64,000 bases of DNA from Shewanella profunda (lineage in GTDB: Bacteria > Pseudomonadota > Gammaproteobacteria > Enterobacterales > Shewanellaceae). The stretch is from the NCBI RefSeq assembly GCF_023283765.1, contig NZ_JAKILG010000003.1, positions 62,001-126,000 of the forward strand, in the 5' to 3' direction. This document shows, one piece after another, positions 1 through 8,402 of the stretch (within the stretch, counting starts at the first letter, position 1; the number at the start of each line of letters is the position of its first letter). Under the pieces are notes generated by a model. It saw nothing but the letters and a program-made list of their open reading frames with translations, was not told the DNA's origin and made no database searches. The translations under genes were made by a program, and so were the position numbers.

Positions 1-12
1 GTTGCATGAAGC

Positions 13-40
13 CGAGTGACTCGCATATTTGAGTCATTCG
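13..40. terminator. Imperfect hairpin downstream of the small Cys-rich gene
   Basis: Positions 13-22 and 31-40 form a 10-bp stem with one mismatch and an 8-nt loop. It lies just past the stop of the minus-strand gene at 95-337. There is no clear T tract, so a terminator role is only inferred. Confidence 0.3.
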
Positions 41-94
41 CCACAACTCAAGGTGCTTAACAGCGCTTATCTCTGTGCGATTAATGTTGGATAA

Positions 95-337
95 TTAGAG
101 TCCCGCGATGGCTTCCATATCGAGTTCGATATCTGTGCAGCCTTTAGCGCAGTAGATCCCCGCGGCTTGTTCTGCTTTTGCCTGCTCAGGCAATATCACC
201 TTAAGCGTCTGTTTACAGCTAGGACATTGCACTGGCTTACCCTTAAATACCCGTTTAATCAGATTCTTCTGCTCATTGAACGAGGTTGCTGTGGTTTGAT
301 TCAACACGGCAAAGGGGCTAGTAGAAGCAGTTGTCAT
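95..337 (-). CDS. Small Cys-rich (zinc-ribbon-like) hypothetical protein
   Basis: This 80-residue protein has a CPSC pair in the middle and a CAKGC pair about 30 residues later, which is the spacing of a small metal-binding knuckle. I do not recognise a named family. A 5' tail of about 30 residues (Ser/Thr/Asn-rich) precedes the Cys part, and there is no signal peptide or membrane segment. It is transcribed away from the UPF0251/Fur-like group. The clustered, spaced cysteines argue for a real gene rather than a chance reading frame. Zinc binding is inferred from the cysteines only. Confidence 0.6.
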   Translation of the reverse strand: MTTASTSPFAVLNQTTATSFNEQKNLIKRVFKGKPVQCPSCKQTLKVILPEQAKAEQAAGIYCAKGCTDIELDMEAIAGL

Positions 338-722
338 CGGCTGGAGAATCCTTAAGGACTAGGTGAATAAAGTGGCTTAAATAAGGGCAACTAGCGACGC
401 TGCCATTGGCATTTGCCTTGTGATGTGGGGATTATAGCCTGAGTTCAGATATTATTGAAAAGCTCAAATGCAATCGCCGACATGGTACTTTAATGGCTTA
501 GCTAGCTTTCATGGCTTAGTCAGCTTTTATAGCTTTGTCAGTGCAGTTAATTCCCACTGGTTCAATGACCCCTATGGCACTGACCTCATGCCTGTGAGCT
601 TATGTCACTGGATGTAAATAATAACATCGTTATTTCAAGGTTCAGTTTATCTCTCAGTGTTAGAGGTTGCATGTGAGAACTAAACCGAATATAAATAGCA
701 TATGCCATAAACGAGGTATAAC
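338..722. other. Intergenic region without a recognisable gene
   Basis: This 385-bp gap separates divergent genes and should hold both promoters. It contains two imperfect direct copies of a roughly 19-bp unit beginning ATGGCTTAG (493-530) and a short perfect dyad AATAAC-atc-GTTATT (620-634) about 90 bp before the UPF0251 gene, which could be an operator. No open frame with a ribosome-binding site was seen. Confidence 0.4.
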
Positions 723-1004
723 ATGGTCAGACCAAAAATCCCCAGAACTATTTGTGGCCAAAGAGCCAATATCTGTTTTAAGCCAAATGGCATTCCGATG
801 ACACAGTTAGAGCAGGTCCCGCTGGCCGAAGACGAAATTGAGGCTATGCGCTTAGTTGATTTACTCGGAATGCAGCAACAAGAAGCGGCTAAGTCAATGG
901 GAGTATCTCGTCAAACCCTGGCGAATTTAGTTAAAGGGGCTAGGTATAAGGTGGTTGATAGTTTAATCAACGGTAAAGCGTTGATGACAAACAATATCAA
1001 CTGA
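723..1004 (+). CDS. UPF0251 (DUF134) predicted DNA-binding protein
   Basis: This 93-residue protein matches the UPF0251/DUF134 family, with an N-terminal MVRPK-PR start, the characteristic E-x-E-A-x-R-L-x-D core (about residues 38-46) and a helix-turn-helix (QQQEAAKSMGVSRQTLANL, about 51-69). Family members are small predicted DNA-binding proteins; many have an extra Cys-rich tail, which is absent here. The start ATG has a short GAGG just upstream. It lies 45 bp before a Fur-family regulator in the same orientation, so the two are probably cotranscribed. Its DNA target is unknown. Confidence 0.85.
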   Translation: MVRPKIPRTICGQRANICFKPNGIPMTQLEQVPLAEDEIEAMRLVDLLGMQQQEAAKSMGVSRQTLANLVKGARYKVVDSLINGKALMTNNIN

Positions 1005-1049
1005 GTTTTGAACACGGGTAACGCGTATTGGCGTGTTTAGGTAAGTGTA

Positions 1050-1481
1050 ATGCAAGCAGTATTGAAAGACTCTGGCCTCAAAGTCACCACTCAAAGATGC
1101 AAGTTGCTTGAGTTTTTAATTCAAGTCGATGAGCAACATTTAACGGTAGAAAATATCTATCAGGGGTTAAATGCACAGGGCAAGAGCATTGGCCTCAATA
1201 CTGTGTACCGAATTATGGCGCATTTTGAGCAAGCAGGCTTAGTGGTAAGGCGGCAATTTGAGTCCGAAAATGCGGTCTATGAGCTCAGCGGTAAACCGCG
1301 TCATGATCATCTAATTTGCTTAACCTGCGGCAAGTTAATTGAGTTTGCCGATCCCTTGATTGACCTACGTTTATGGCTAGCAGCTGAGCGTTACGGTATG
1401 AGCGTCGATCATCATAGCCTTAATATTTATGGTCACTGTTTTGATTGTAAGAAAAAGCTCGAGAGCAAATCAGGACGATAA
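1050..1481 (+). CDS. Fur-family transcriptional regulator
   Basis: This 143-residue protein has the Fur layout. A winged-helix N-terminal domain (residues 1-85, with LTVENIYQGL and GLNTVYRIM, the recognition helix region) is followed by a metal-binding dimerisation domain. The latter carries a first C-x2-C (CLTC) preceded by a His-rich stretch HDHLIC, and a second C-x2-C (CFDC) near the end, the usual structural zinc pairs. It is Fur/Zur-like but its neighbours do not look like an iron or zinc transport operon, so it may be a paralogue. It sits between UPF0251 and a persulfide reductase, 36 bp ahead of the latter, suggesting one operon for a redox or sulfur response. The metal it senses cannot be told from sequence. 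Confidence 0.88.
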   Translation: MQAVLKDSGLKVTTQRCKLLEFLIQVDEQHLTVENIYQGLNAQGKSIGLNTVYRIMAHFEQAGLVVRRQFESENAVYELSGKPRHDHLICLTCGKLIEFADPLIDLRLWLAAERYGMSVDHHSLNIYGHCFDCKKKLESKSGR

Positions 1482-1517
1482 TCGCAACTTTACCCGTTAA
1501 TTTTATTGGAGAACAGC

Positions 1518-3227
1518 ATGACTAAAATAGTGATTGTAGGCGGTGTCGCTGGTGGCGCATCAGCAGCGGCAAGAGCAAGACGTGTATCAGAAACCGCTGA
1601 AATTATCATGTTAGAACGGGGCGAGTTTATTTCGTTTGCTAACTGTGGCTTGCCTTATCATATCAGCGGTGAGATTGAGTCTAGGGAAGCCTTGCTGTTG
1701 CAAACACCTGAAAGCTTTAAATCACGTTTTAATATTGAAGTTCGCGTGTTTAATGACGTGATTGCGATTAATCGACAAACCAAGCAGTTAAGCATACGTA
1801 ACCTTATCACGAATGAAATCTATCAAGAGTCCTATGATAAGTTGTTGCTAAGTCCTGGTGCCTCGCCAATTAAACCGCCTATTCGCGGCATTAATAGCCA
1901 TTTTGTGCATAGCCTGCGAAATATTCCCGATATGGATAAGGTGTTAGCGAACCTTCTGCTACACAAACCAAAGCATGCCACTATCGTCGGAGGTGGATTT
2001 ATTGGTTTAGAGATGGCAGAAGCACTGCGTCATCGAGGATTAGAGGTGAGTTTATTGGAGCTTGCTGACCAAGTGATGGGGCCTGTTGATATTGAAATGG
2101 CAAATATACTGCATCGAAAGTTAGTCGATAATGGTGTGAATTTACGCTTAAAAACAGGCTTAACCGCAGTCAATGAGCGTCCTATTCAGCTTGCTGAAGC
2201 GGATATCACCGATGACTACGATACGCCAGTGGCCTCCGATTTCCATCTACAATTAGATTTGAGTGATAACAGCACCTTAGCTACAGATTTAGTGATCCTT
2301 GCCATAGGTGTTAAGCCTGAGACAAGCTTGGCATCGGAATGCGGCTTAGCATTAGGTAAGCTTGGTGGCATTCGCGTTGACGCCAGTATGTGCACTTCAG
2401 ATCCTGACATCTATGCCGTGGGCGATGCGATTGAAACCGCAGATTTTGTCACAGGGGATCCCATCCTTATACCACTTGCAGGACCCGCCAATCGTCAAGG
2501 GCGATTAGCCGCAGATAATATGCTTGGCGGCAATAAGCAATATCGTGCCACCCAAGGCACTGCAATCTGTAAATTGTTTGATATGGCGATAGCTTCAACT
2601 GGGTTAAATGAGAAGAGTTTGCTAAGGCAAGCTATCCCGTTTGAAAAGATCTATGTGCACACAGCAAGTCATGCCAGTTATTACCCTGGAGCTCATCCTA
2701 TTACCCTAAAGCTATTGTTCTGTCCTGATAATGGCCGCATTTTAGGGGCTCAGGCAGCAGGGCTTGATGGCGTCGACAAACGCATTGATGTATTAGCCGT
2801 GGCGCAGCGCGCGGGTATGACGGTTTATGACTTAGCCGATCTTGAACTCACCTATGCTCCGCCCTTTGGCTCGGCGCGCGATGTGGTCAATCAAGCTGGT
2901 ATGGTGGCGGCAAACGTATTGCTCGGTGATGAAGCTATTTGTCACTCTCAGGCTCTAGATAACTTAACGGCTGAACAAGTCATTGTCGATGTGCGTAATC
3001 CTAGCGAGTTAACGGCTGCTGGTGCTATTGCGGGTGCGATTAATATTCCGTTACCAGAACTTAGAGACCGACTCAATGAACTCCACAAAGACAAAGAACT
3101 GCTGGTATTTTGCCAAGTGGGTCTGCGCGGGCATGTCGCTTATCGGATGCTAGTACAACAGGGTTTTAAGGCACGCAACTTAAGTGGTGGATATAAAACC
3201 TACCAAATGGTTAATGCACGTTTTTAG
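1518..3227 (+). CDS. FAD-dependent CoA-disulfide / persulfide reductase with C-terminal rhodanese domain
   Basis: This 569-residue flavoprotein of the CoADR-rhodanese type matches the Shewanella NADH-dependent persulfide reductase (Npsr). It shows the FAD-binding GGVAGG motif at residues 8-13, the single active-site Cys43 in NCGLPYHISG, an NAD(P)H-binding GGGFIGLEMAE segment (about 155-165), the second FAD motif around DIYAVGDA, and a C-terminal rhodanese domain from about residue 475 with loop CQVGLRG (Cys about 532). I chose ATG 1518 because GGAG lies 7 nt before it; an upstream TTG at 1506 would bury that site. The family reduces CoA or protein persulfides with NADH, and placement after a Fur-like gene suggests regulated sulfur or redox chemistry in the cytoplasm. 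Confidence 0.9.
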   Translation: MTKIVIVGGVAGGASAAARARRVSETAEIIMLERGEFISFANCGLPYHISGEIESREALLLQTPESFKSRFNIEVRVFNDVIAINRQTKQLSIRNLITNEIYQESYDKLLLSPGASPIKPPIRGINSHFVHSLRNIPDMDKVLANLLLHKPKHATIVGGGFIGLEMAEALRHRGLEVSLLELADQVMGPVDIEMANILHRKLVDNGVNLRLKTGLTAVNERPIQLAEADITDDYDTPVASDFHLQLDLSDNSTLATDLVILAIGVKPETSLASECGLALGKLGGIRVDASMCTSDPDIYAVGDAIETADFVTGDPILIPLAGPANRQGRLAADNMLGGNKQYRATQGTAICKLFDMAIASTGLNEKSLLRQAIPFEKIYVHTASHASYYPGAHPITLKLLFCPDNGRILGAQAAGLDGVDKRIDVLAVAQRAGMTVYDLADLELTYAPPFGSARDVVNQAGMVAANVLLGDEAICHSQALDNLTAEQVIVDVRNPSELTAAGAIAGAINIPLPELRDRLNELHKDKELLVFCQVGLRGHVAYRMLVQQGFKARNLSGGYKTYQMVNARF

Positions 3228-3288
3228 TTGAGAACTGCGTTAAAGGTGGATCTTAAAACCATCTACATTCATCAATAAAAGGTGCAGT

Positions 3289-3714
3289 GTGAACAGTTAC
3301 CAAGATTGTAAACAAAGCCACAGCCAATGCCTTGTCTGTGGCGATGGGACTCAAAATCCTTTGTCTTTGCAGTGTAAGTTTTTTGCCGACGGTAAAGATC
3401 AGGTTGTGGGTTATCACAAAGTCAGTCCTGAACTTCAAGGCTATAACAGCCTGTTACATGGCGGCGTAGCAAGCTCCTTAGTGGATGCAGCTATGACCCA
3501 TTGTTTGTTTATGCAGGGTATCAAAGCGTTAACGGCCGAAATGACCGTTCGTTTTATTGCGCCGATAAAGGTGGGAGATGCCATTAAAATTGTCGGCCGA
3601 CTCGTGGGTCAGCGCATGGGAATGTACCAATTAGAAGCCTCGTTGTATGTGGCAGATATTGCGTGTGTTACCGCCAAGGCAAAATTTATTCAACCTAGGA
3701 GAGGCGTGATCTAA
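3289..3714 (+). CDS. PaaI-family hotdog thioesterase
   Basis: This 141-residue protein has a hotdog fold signature: an early Cys-rich stretch (QCLVCGDG), then LLHGGVASSLVDAAMTHC (about residues 55-72), whose HGG followed by an acidic residue is typical of PaaI/YbgC-like acyl-CoA thioesterases, and EMTVRFIAPIKVGD (the central strand). It begins with GTG preceded by AGGTG. It lies 61 bp after the persulfide reductase in the same direction and may belong to the same unit. The acyl substrate is unknown; the CxxC near the N-terminus is unusual for the core fold and might bind metal. Confidence 0.82.
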   Translation: MNSYQDCKQSHSQCLVCGDGTQNPLSLQCKFFADGKDQVVGYHKVSPELQGYNSLLHGGVASSLVDAAMTHCLFMQGIKALTAEMTVRFIAPIKVGDAIKIVGRLVGQRMGMYQLEASLYVADIACVTAKAKFIQPRRGVI

Positions 3715-4276
3715 GCCAGAAGGATCTAAATATTATTCAGTAACGCTTTACTAAAGAGGTGTCGCGCCAAGGATATCGTTTCGATATGCTAGATAATTAG
3801 CACTCGCTTGGCAAAATCTGCATGATTATCAGCAGCTTGATATTGTCTCGTATCAAGATAAACCCTATTTCCTAGTACAAGTGCATTTATCCCTAAGCAA
3901 TTGGTAAACCGAGCCAAACACCAGTGTTCCAGCATTGTGGAAAATGAGAATCTCGTTATGAACTCTATCCATCAGCAGCTTGCTGAGCAATCATGTGATT
4001 TATTGTCGGAATAAAAGTAAATGTAAGTTGGCAAATAGCGTTACGTGGGTCAGTGACTAAGCTTCATTTTGTAAACCTTGCCCATGTTCGGTGCTGGAAC
4101 TGCTGAGTGTTATGGCATTAGTAGCTGAATTTAGCCTGACAAATTTCAAAATAGCGGGATTTTTTACACTTTACCCACTCCGCTTTAACTCTGTATCTGT
4201 AATACTGCTCCAACATTGATCTGAAGTTATCGGTGTTAGAAAAGCAGCGCATAAAGAGCACGATTGGGGAGAGAAG
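3715..4276. other. 562-bp gap, possibly with a decayed coding remnant
   Basis: No intact gene is visible. A short open stretch from ATG 3958 to TAA about 4014 (18 codons) and flanking fragments read like eroded coding sequence but match nothing I recognise. A promoter for the membrane protein at 4277 should lie near the right end. Confidence 0.3.
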
Positions 4277-5065
4277 ATGAGTATGTTTGTAAAGTTAACT
4301 ATAGCAGCTACTGTCATTGTACTCGGCATACTTGCCGCGGGGATTTACCGTTTTAACATGACAAATGATGATGTGTTTATGGTTGTGGAAGACGGGCGAG
4401 TAATGCCGTACGACGATGCAATGACTCTGGAGAATGCTAAAGTACAAGCTAATGCAGTCGTTACTGATGAGACAGACGTTAGCGTGCCCGCCGAGGTAAA
4501 ACCCGTTGCCAATGCATCTGAAGTGATGCTGAAATTGTTTACACTTAATACCGCTAATCCCTTTGAAGTCACTTTGCCCGAAGGACATAGATCTGTGGTA
4601 TTAACGCATTTTATTAAAATTAAGCAGACTGAGCTTGCCATTGGCGACTATCAAGACGGTGAAGTCAAAGGCCGAGTCTTGCTCGATTATATGCGAATTA
4701 CTCCGCTTAATTTTGATCCAGCATTAGGGCCTGATACACAGAGCAATGCCCCAATCCAGCAGAATTTGGATGCGCAAACCATGCCCTTTGTGGCGCCATT
4801 TATTGTGACGACTCAAGGTTCAGGGGTATTTTGGTATCTTGGATTATTTAACCTCGATTACGAGCACACCAGTTTGAAACATTTGGGGAGTGTTTTGATT
4901 GGAGATAGGATAGAGATCGACAGTGTTGAACCTGTTTATCCCTTTGAACCTCCTTATAAAATTGCAGTTACCTATAGAGATAGGGCGCCTAATGAACCTA
5001 TGTCACAGAACCCTGAAATCGTTAGAATCTTAGAACTGACCGTCAGTGAAACGAGCATTAACTAG
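4277..5065 (+). CDS. Single-pass membrane protein of unknown function
   Basis: This 262-residue protein starts with a hydrophobic helix (about residues 6-24, LTIAATVIVLGILAAGIY), which is an uncleaved anchor or signal peptide with no lipobox. The remainder is hydrophilic with alternating beta-like segments and is probably periplasmic. A good ribosome-binding site (GGGGAGAG, 4266-4273) precedes ATG 4277. I do not recognise the family. It stands alone: a long gap precedes it and a strong terminator follows at 5125-5158, so it is probably monocistronic. Confidence 0.75.
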   Translation: MSMFVKLTIAATVIVLGILAAGIYRFNMTNDDVFMVVEDGRVMPYDDAMTLENAKVQANAVVTDETDVSVPAEVKPVANASEVMLKLFTLNTANPFEVTLPEGHRSVVLTHFIKIKQTELAIGDYQDGEVKGRVLLDYMRITPLNFDPALGPDTQSNAPIQQNLDAQTMPFVAPFIVTTQGSGVFWYLGLFNLDYEHTSLKHLGSVLIGDRIEIDSVEPVYPFEPPYKIAVTYRDRAPNEPMSQNPEIVRILELTVSETSIN

Positions 5066-5124
5066 GCTTGTTGACCTTGCAGAGTTATTTTTGCAGCGTG
5101 TGAATAGGGTCTGTTGCCAACAAT

Positions 5125-5158
5125 AAAAACAAAACCCGCCTAGGCGGGTTTTGTTTTT
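5125..5158. terminator. Bidirectional rho-independent terminator
   Basis: A near-perfect palindrome of A-tract, ACCCGCC-ta-GGCGGGT and T-tract lies between the convergent genes ending at 5065 and 5227. The long A and T runs on either side make it work on both strands. Confidence 0.9.
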
Positions 5159-5226
5159 GGACCGATAATTCAGTCCTATAGCTTGATGCTAATCGTTTGT
5201 GAAAACACTGTTTTAGAGCTGATTTA

Positions 5227-5772
5227 TCAAACCTTTTTAACTATGCTGATTTTATCAACGACCTTTTTGACATCGTCGGTGTTTTCAGCAATTTTCAGCG
5301 CGAGTTGACGTTCTGCATCGCTTGCGACTTCCCCTTTGAGAGTCACAACACCATCGGCAACATCGACATTAATTTGAGTGCCAGAAATATCGGTTGAAAA
5401 TAATAAACGGGTTTTGACAACTGTGGCGACTTTCGAGTCGGTCAAGGTTTTCATCACATCGCTGGTGCCATCATCTTTACTCATTACCGTCAGCTTATTA
5501 TCGACATCTTTTACGCCATCTAAGCTTTTGATAAGTTCCGTCGCGAGGGCTTTATCAACGCGGCTTTCTACTTGCCCAGTTAAGGTGACATGGCCATCTT
5601 TTACGTCGGTTATAATGTCAAAGGAGTTTAGGTTAGTATTGAGTAACAGAGTCGTTTCTGCTTTGCCGTCAATCCAAGCGTCTTTGGCTTCATTTTTCCA
5701 ATCTTGAGCTGCAGCCACATTTAAGCTGATTGAACTGACAAGTAAGGTCGCTAATACTGTTGTTGTTTTCAT
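5227..5772 (-). CDS. Periplasmic BON-domain protein (OsmY-like)
   Basis: This 181-residue protein has a signal peptide (residues 1-22, ending AAA before QDW). Two BON domains follow, about 37-95 (core GHVTLTGQVES with KDVDNKLTV) and 113-178 (core GVVTLKGEVAS with KKVVDKISIV). OsmY-type BON proteins sit in the periplasm and are linked to osmotic or envelope stress and to phospholipid or outer-membrane contact. The start codon has AGGAT upstream. A sigma-54-type promoter (5809-5824) ends about 26 nt before it, and a sigma-54 activator is encoded 0.9 kb away, so nitrogen/stress-type sigma-54 control is likely. Confidence 0.9.
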   Translation of the reverse strand: MKTTTVLATLLVSSISLNVAAAQDWKNEAKDAWIDGKAETTLLLNTNLNSFDIITDVKDGHVTLTGQVESRVDKALATELIKSLDGVKDVDNKLTVMSKDDGTSDVMKTLTDSKVATVVKTRLLFSTDISGTQINVDVADGVVTLKGEVASDAERQLALKIAENTDDVKKVVDKISIVKKV

Positions 5773-5808
5773 GATGATATCCTGAGTTGTTATCTAGACG
5801 ATAGATAT

Positions 5809-5824
5809 AGCTCGAATCGTGCCA
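5809..5824 (-). promoter_or_regulatory. Candidate sigma-54 promoter of the BON gene
   Basis: Read on the minus strand it is TGGCACGATTCGAGCT. The -24 part TGGCACG is a perfect match to consensus, GG and GC are exactly 10 nt apart, and the -12 GC is kept while the usual TT before it is replaced by GA. The predicted start near 5798 leaves a leader of about 26 nt that contains the ribosome-binding site, which is the geometry expected of a real promoter. Confidence 0.7.
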
Positions 5825-5890
5825 ATATGTTTAATGTGTTGATTTTAAATAGAAAGAAAATCTATTTCCCATGATTATTGCCTGTGACTG

Positions 5891-5917
5891 AGACCATTAA
5901 TCGGTCTTTATTACCGA
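5891..5917. promoter_or_regulatory. Possible activator (UAS) dyads upstream of the sigma-54 promoter
   Basis: Two overlapping inverted repeats are present: AGACC-N7-GGTCT at 5891-5907 and TCGGT-N7-ACCGA at 5901-5917. They are centred about 100 bp upstream of the predicted start, a normal position for enhancer sites of sigma-54 activators. A half site AGACCGAT recurs at 6550-6557 in front of the activator gene. Binding is inferred. Confidence 0.4.
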
Positions 5918-5985
5918 ACAAATGTAATTATTGCAGATATACCGCGGCCTATATCAAACGTAAAAACCATACAATCTTGTGTCGT

Positions 5986-6435
5986 TTAAGGTGTATGAAG
6001 AGACTGCATGGCATCGCAACTGATTTGTAACCAAGCGGCGCCTTCGGCGAGTTGGCATGTGAGATGTGGATGACGTGCTTGTTTTACTGCATGTTTTACT
6101 TGCGCTAGCACTTGTTGCTCGAGCTTGATAAGGGCGCTGATTGCCAGAGAAATAGCCTGTTGCTCTAATAGGGCTTCAACTTCCATATAAGGGTTTAGTA
6201 GCTTGTTACTCGTGTTATCTGCACTGGTAGAGCCTTGTTGTGAAGTCAACCTTATTAACATGCGTTTATAGGCAGTGGATTGTCCCCTCAGAATCCGTTG
6301 CAGCTTATAGTCATCGACGAGAGAAATTGCATGAGTGTAGAACTCATCTCCCCTCTGGCAGAGTTTAATAATCCCATCGCTAAGCTTGATATCGGCGCTG
6401 ATATCAGTCTGATGTTGCACAACATTAGACTTCAT
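5986..6435 (-). CDS. DUF2383-like four-helix protein
   Basis: This 149-residue protein has an N-terminal half (about residues 15-60, with LSDGIIKLCQRGDEFYTHA and a following QRILRGQSTAYKRML helix) that resembles the DUF2383/PA2169 group of small helical, ferritin-like-fold proteins often induced in stress. The rest is helical and Ala/Gln-rich with no membrane segment. The start is ATG 6435, because AGGAG lies 7 nt before it; a longer frame would begin 10 codons earlier without a site. It is divergent from the sigma-54 activator and follows the BON gene group. The family assignment is tentative. Confidence 0.6.
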   Translation of the reverse strand: MKSNVVQHQTDISADIKLSDGIIKLCQRGDEFYTHAISLVDDYKLQRILRGQSTAYKRMLIRLTSQQGSTSADNTSNKLLNPYMEVEALLEQQAISLAISALIKLEQQVLAQVKHAVKQARHPHLTCQLAEGAAWLQISCDAMQSLHTP

Positions 6436-6670
6436 AATGAATCTCCTCATGTCAGTGTCCGGCATTGTTGGATTAACAATGTAGTTCTTGTTCAGCTACC
6501 ATGCATATTTCGTTCTCGTTTTTAGTGGTAGATTAAGAGGCTGATTTATAGACCGATATTTTTAGTTAACTCAGTTATTCCACTGCTGTACCGGAAACTA
6601 TTACCATTGATGTTGTTAAAGTTTCACGGCTGGCATACAGTGGCTCTTTATACACAGGAGTGAACTTAGC

Positions 6671-8044
6671 ATGGCTCGACCAACACTGTTTTATCACCTA
6701 CAGGATTTAGGTGCCGAGCAAGCACTTATACAACTCGAAGGGGCTTTACATTTTAATAAGCTGCGTAGTGTCGATGACTTACCTTGGCTTGCCCAGCTTG
6801 AAGCCAATCACGTTGATGTCGCTGTTATTGAGTTTCCTTGTCTTAGCCACGAGGACTATGTTGATTTAATGGAAAATACAGTCATGTCTGGGATTGAGTT
6901 TATCTTTCTCTCCAATGGCCAACCCAATCCCAATCTTGATAAGCTTATGGCGCAATATGCGGGCTATCTGCTTCGTCAGCCATATGATATGCCATTGATA
7001 AGTAGCATTTTAGTCGATTTCGCTCAGCACTTAGTTACTAGCCCTCCTAGCCGTTCGCGACCCTTTTTAAGTGAGTTAGATCAGTACGGCCTGCTTGTTG
7101 GTTCGTCGGCACCTATGCACAAGTTGTATCGCACAATTCGTCGAGTATCAGTCACCGACAGTAATGTATTAATTATTGGTGAGAGTGGCGTGGGTAAAGA
7201 GTTGGTTGCTAACACTATCCACCTCGCAAGCCCTAGGGTGGATGAGCCATTTATTGCGATTAATTGTGGCGCCCTCAGTCCTGAGTTGGTCGATAGTGAG
7301 TTATTTGGACATGTTAAAGGAGCATTTACTGGCGCGAATCGAGATCATAAAGGTGTCTTTGAACAGGCTGAAGGCGGGACTTTATTTCTCGATGAAATAA
7401 CTGAAATGCCTATAGAACATCAAGTGAAGTTACTTAGAGTGCTAGAAAATAATGAGTATCGTCCCGTGGGCGGAGCCAAAGTGCTCCAGTCGGATGTACG
7501 CATTGTGGCGGCAACTAATCGCGATCCTATCGCGGCAATAGAGGCTGGGCAATTTCGTGAGGATTTGTACTTCCGTTTAGCCCAATTTCCTATTCGAGTA
7601 CCGCCATTAAGAGTGCGTGGTGAGGATATTATCGGACTCGCCCAGCATTTTCTGGCCTATCGTAATGTGGCCGAAAAGCAGTGCAAAGCTTTCTCTGACG
7701 AAAGTTTGCGGATGATTGCGGCGAATCGTTGGACTGGTAATGTGCGCGAATTAAAGCATGCTGTTGAGCGGGCTTATATCCTCGCGGATCAAGACATTTT
7801 ACCTAGCCATTTGCAGCTAGAACAGGCTACTGATGACGCTAAAATCGCTGAGGAAGAAGTAATTATTCCCCAGGGAATGCGTTTAGATGATTTAGAGAAA
7901 ATTGCAATTTATCAAGCGCTAGAATCCAGCAACGGTAATAAAACAGATACTGCCGAGCAGTTAGGGATCAGCGTTAAAACCCTCTATAACAAGCTGAGTA
8001 AGTATGAGCAGCTAGTCGAGTCAAGTGAGTCAACGGCGAAATAG
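6671..8044 (+). CDS. Sigma-54-dependent activator (AAA+, Fis-type HTH)
   Basis: This 457-residue activator has three parts. An N-terminal receiver-like domain (residues 1-120) resembles VpsR-type receivers; where the phosphoacceptor Asp is expected the text reads AVIEFP, so phosphorylation is doubtful. The AAA+ domain (140-375) has Walker A GESGVGKE at 170-177, GAFTGA at 217-222 (the sigma-54 contact loop), Walker B GGTLFLDE and arginine finger region FREDLYFRL. A C-terminal Fis-type helix-turn-helix (about 405-445) ends the protein. It stands between the BON/DUF2383 genes and the phosphatase-kinase gene. Since sigma-54 promoters are seen at 5809 and 10669, these are its most likely targets. 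Confidence 0.93.
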   Translation: MARPTLFYHLQDLGAEQALIQLEGALHFNKLRSVDDLPWLAQLEANHVDVAVIEFPCLSHEDYVDLMENTVMSGIEFIFLSNGQPNPNLDKLMAQYAGYLLRQPYDMPLISSILVDFAQHLVTSPPSRSRPFLSELDQYGLLVGSSAPMHKLYRTIRRVSVTDSNVLIIGESGVGKELVANTIHLASPRVDEPFIAINCGALSPELVDSELFGHVKGAFTGANRDHKGVFEQAEGGTLFLDEITEMPIEHQVKLLRVLENNEYRPVGGAKVLQSDVRIVAATNRDPIAAIEAGQFREDLYFRLAQFPIRVPPLRVRGEDIIGLAQHFLAYRNVAEKQCKAFSDESLRMIAANRWTGNVRELKHAVERAYILADQDILPSHLQLEQATDDAKIAEEEVIIPQGMRLDDLEKIAIYQALESSNGNKTDTAEQLGISVKTLYNKLSKYEQLVESSESTAK

Positions 8045-8402
8045 TGATGGGATTGAGTTAATGAGTGGTAATAAAGGTAAGGGTCAAGCAGTTGGCATCA
8101 TTGGTTAGTTTAGACTTGTCTGTATATCCCAGTTGTAAACTTTATTTGTCTGTTTTTGCGAGAGAATATGAACATTATTCAAATAAACAGCCTAAGTCAT
8201 ATAGAGTTTATGTTGACGACCAATGGTGGAAACTTTCAAGATATTCTGATTTATAGTTTAGAAGACCTCATTAAGCAGACCCCTTGGTACCCTGGATGGT
8301 CGGTGGAGCGCCATGGAGGAATTTATGCGTGTCTGCGTTTGAGGCCGGCTTAGATGTCTTCTATTCGGCGCTATTTAGAATTTGAACATCATGGTGTTAA
8401 TC
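8045..8402. other. Intergenic region with repeat remnant
   Basis: This 358-bp stretch between convergent genes has two overlapping short open frames (8065-8256 and 8156-8353). Neither has a convincing ribosome-binding site or family resemblance, and I do not call them genes. Its right half holds the degenerate repeat at 8308-8352. Confidence 0.4.
8308..8352 (+). repeat. Degenerate intergenic repeat, copy 1
   Basis: The block starts GCGCCATGGAGGAATTTATG, continues with CGTGTCTGCG and ends with TTGAGGCCGGCTTA (8339-8352). The same pieces recur at 30355-30415, where the GCCGGC part is inverted and placed first. This indicates fragments of a dispersed Shewanella repeat rather than coding sequence. 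Confidence 0.6.

Noticed and set aside
1506..1517. TTG 1506 as start of the persulfide reductase
   Set aside because: It overlaps the ribosome-binding site GGAG that serves ATG 1518, and relatives start at MTKIVIVGG.
6630..6645. Sigma-54 promoter upstream of the activator gene (TGGCATACAGTGGC)
   Set aside because: GG to GC spacing is 9, not 10; the -12 element is poor.
8065..8353. Two overlapping short open frames
   Set aside because: No convincing ribosome-binding site, no recognised family, and one runs into the repeat remnant.
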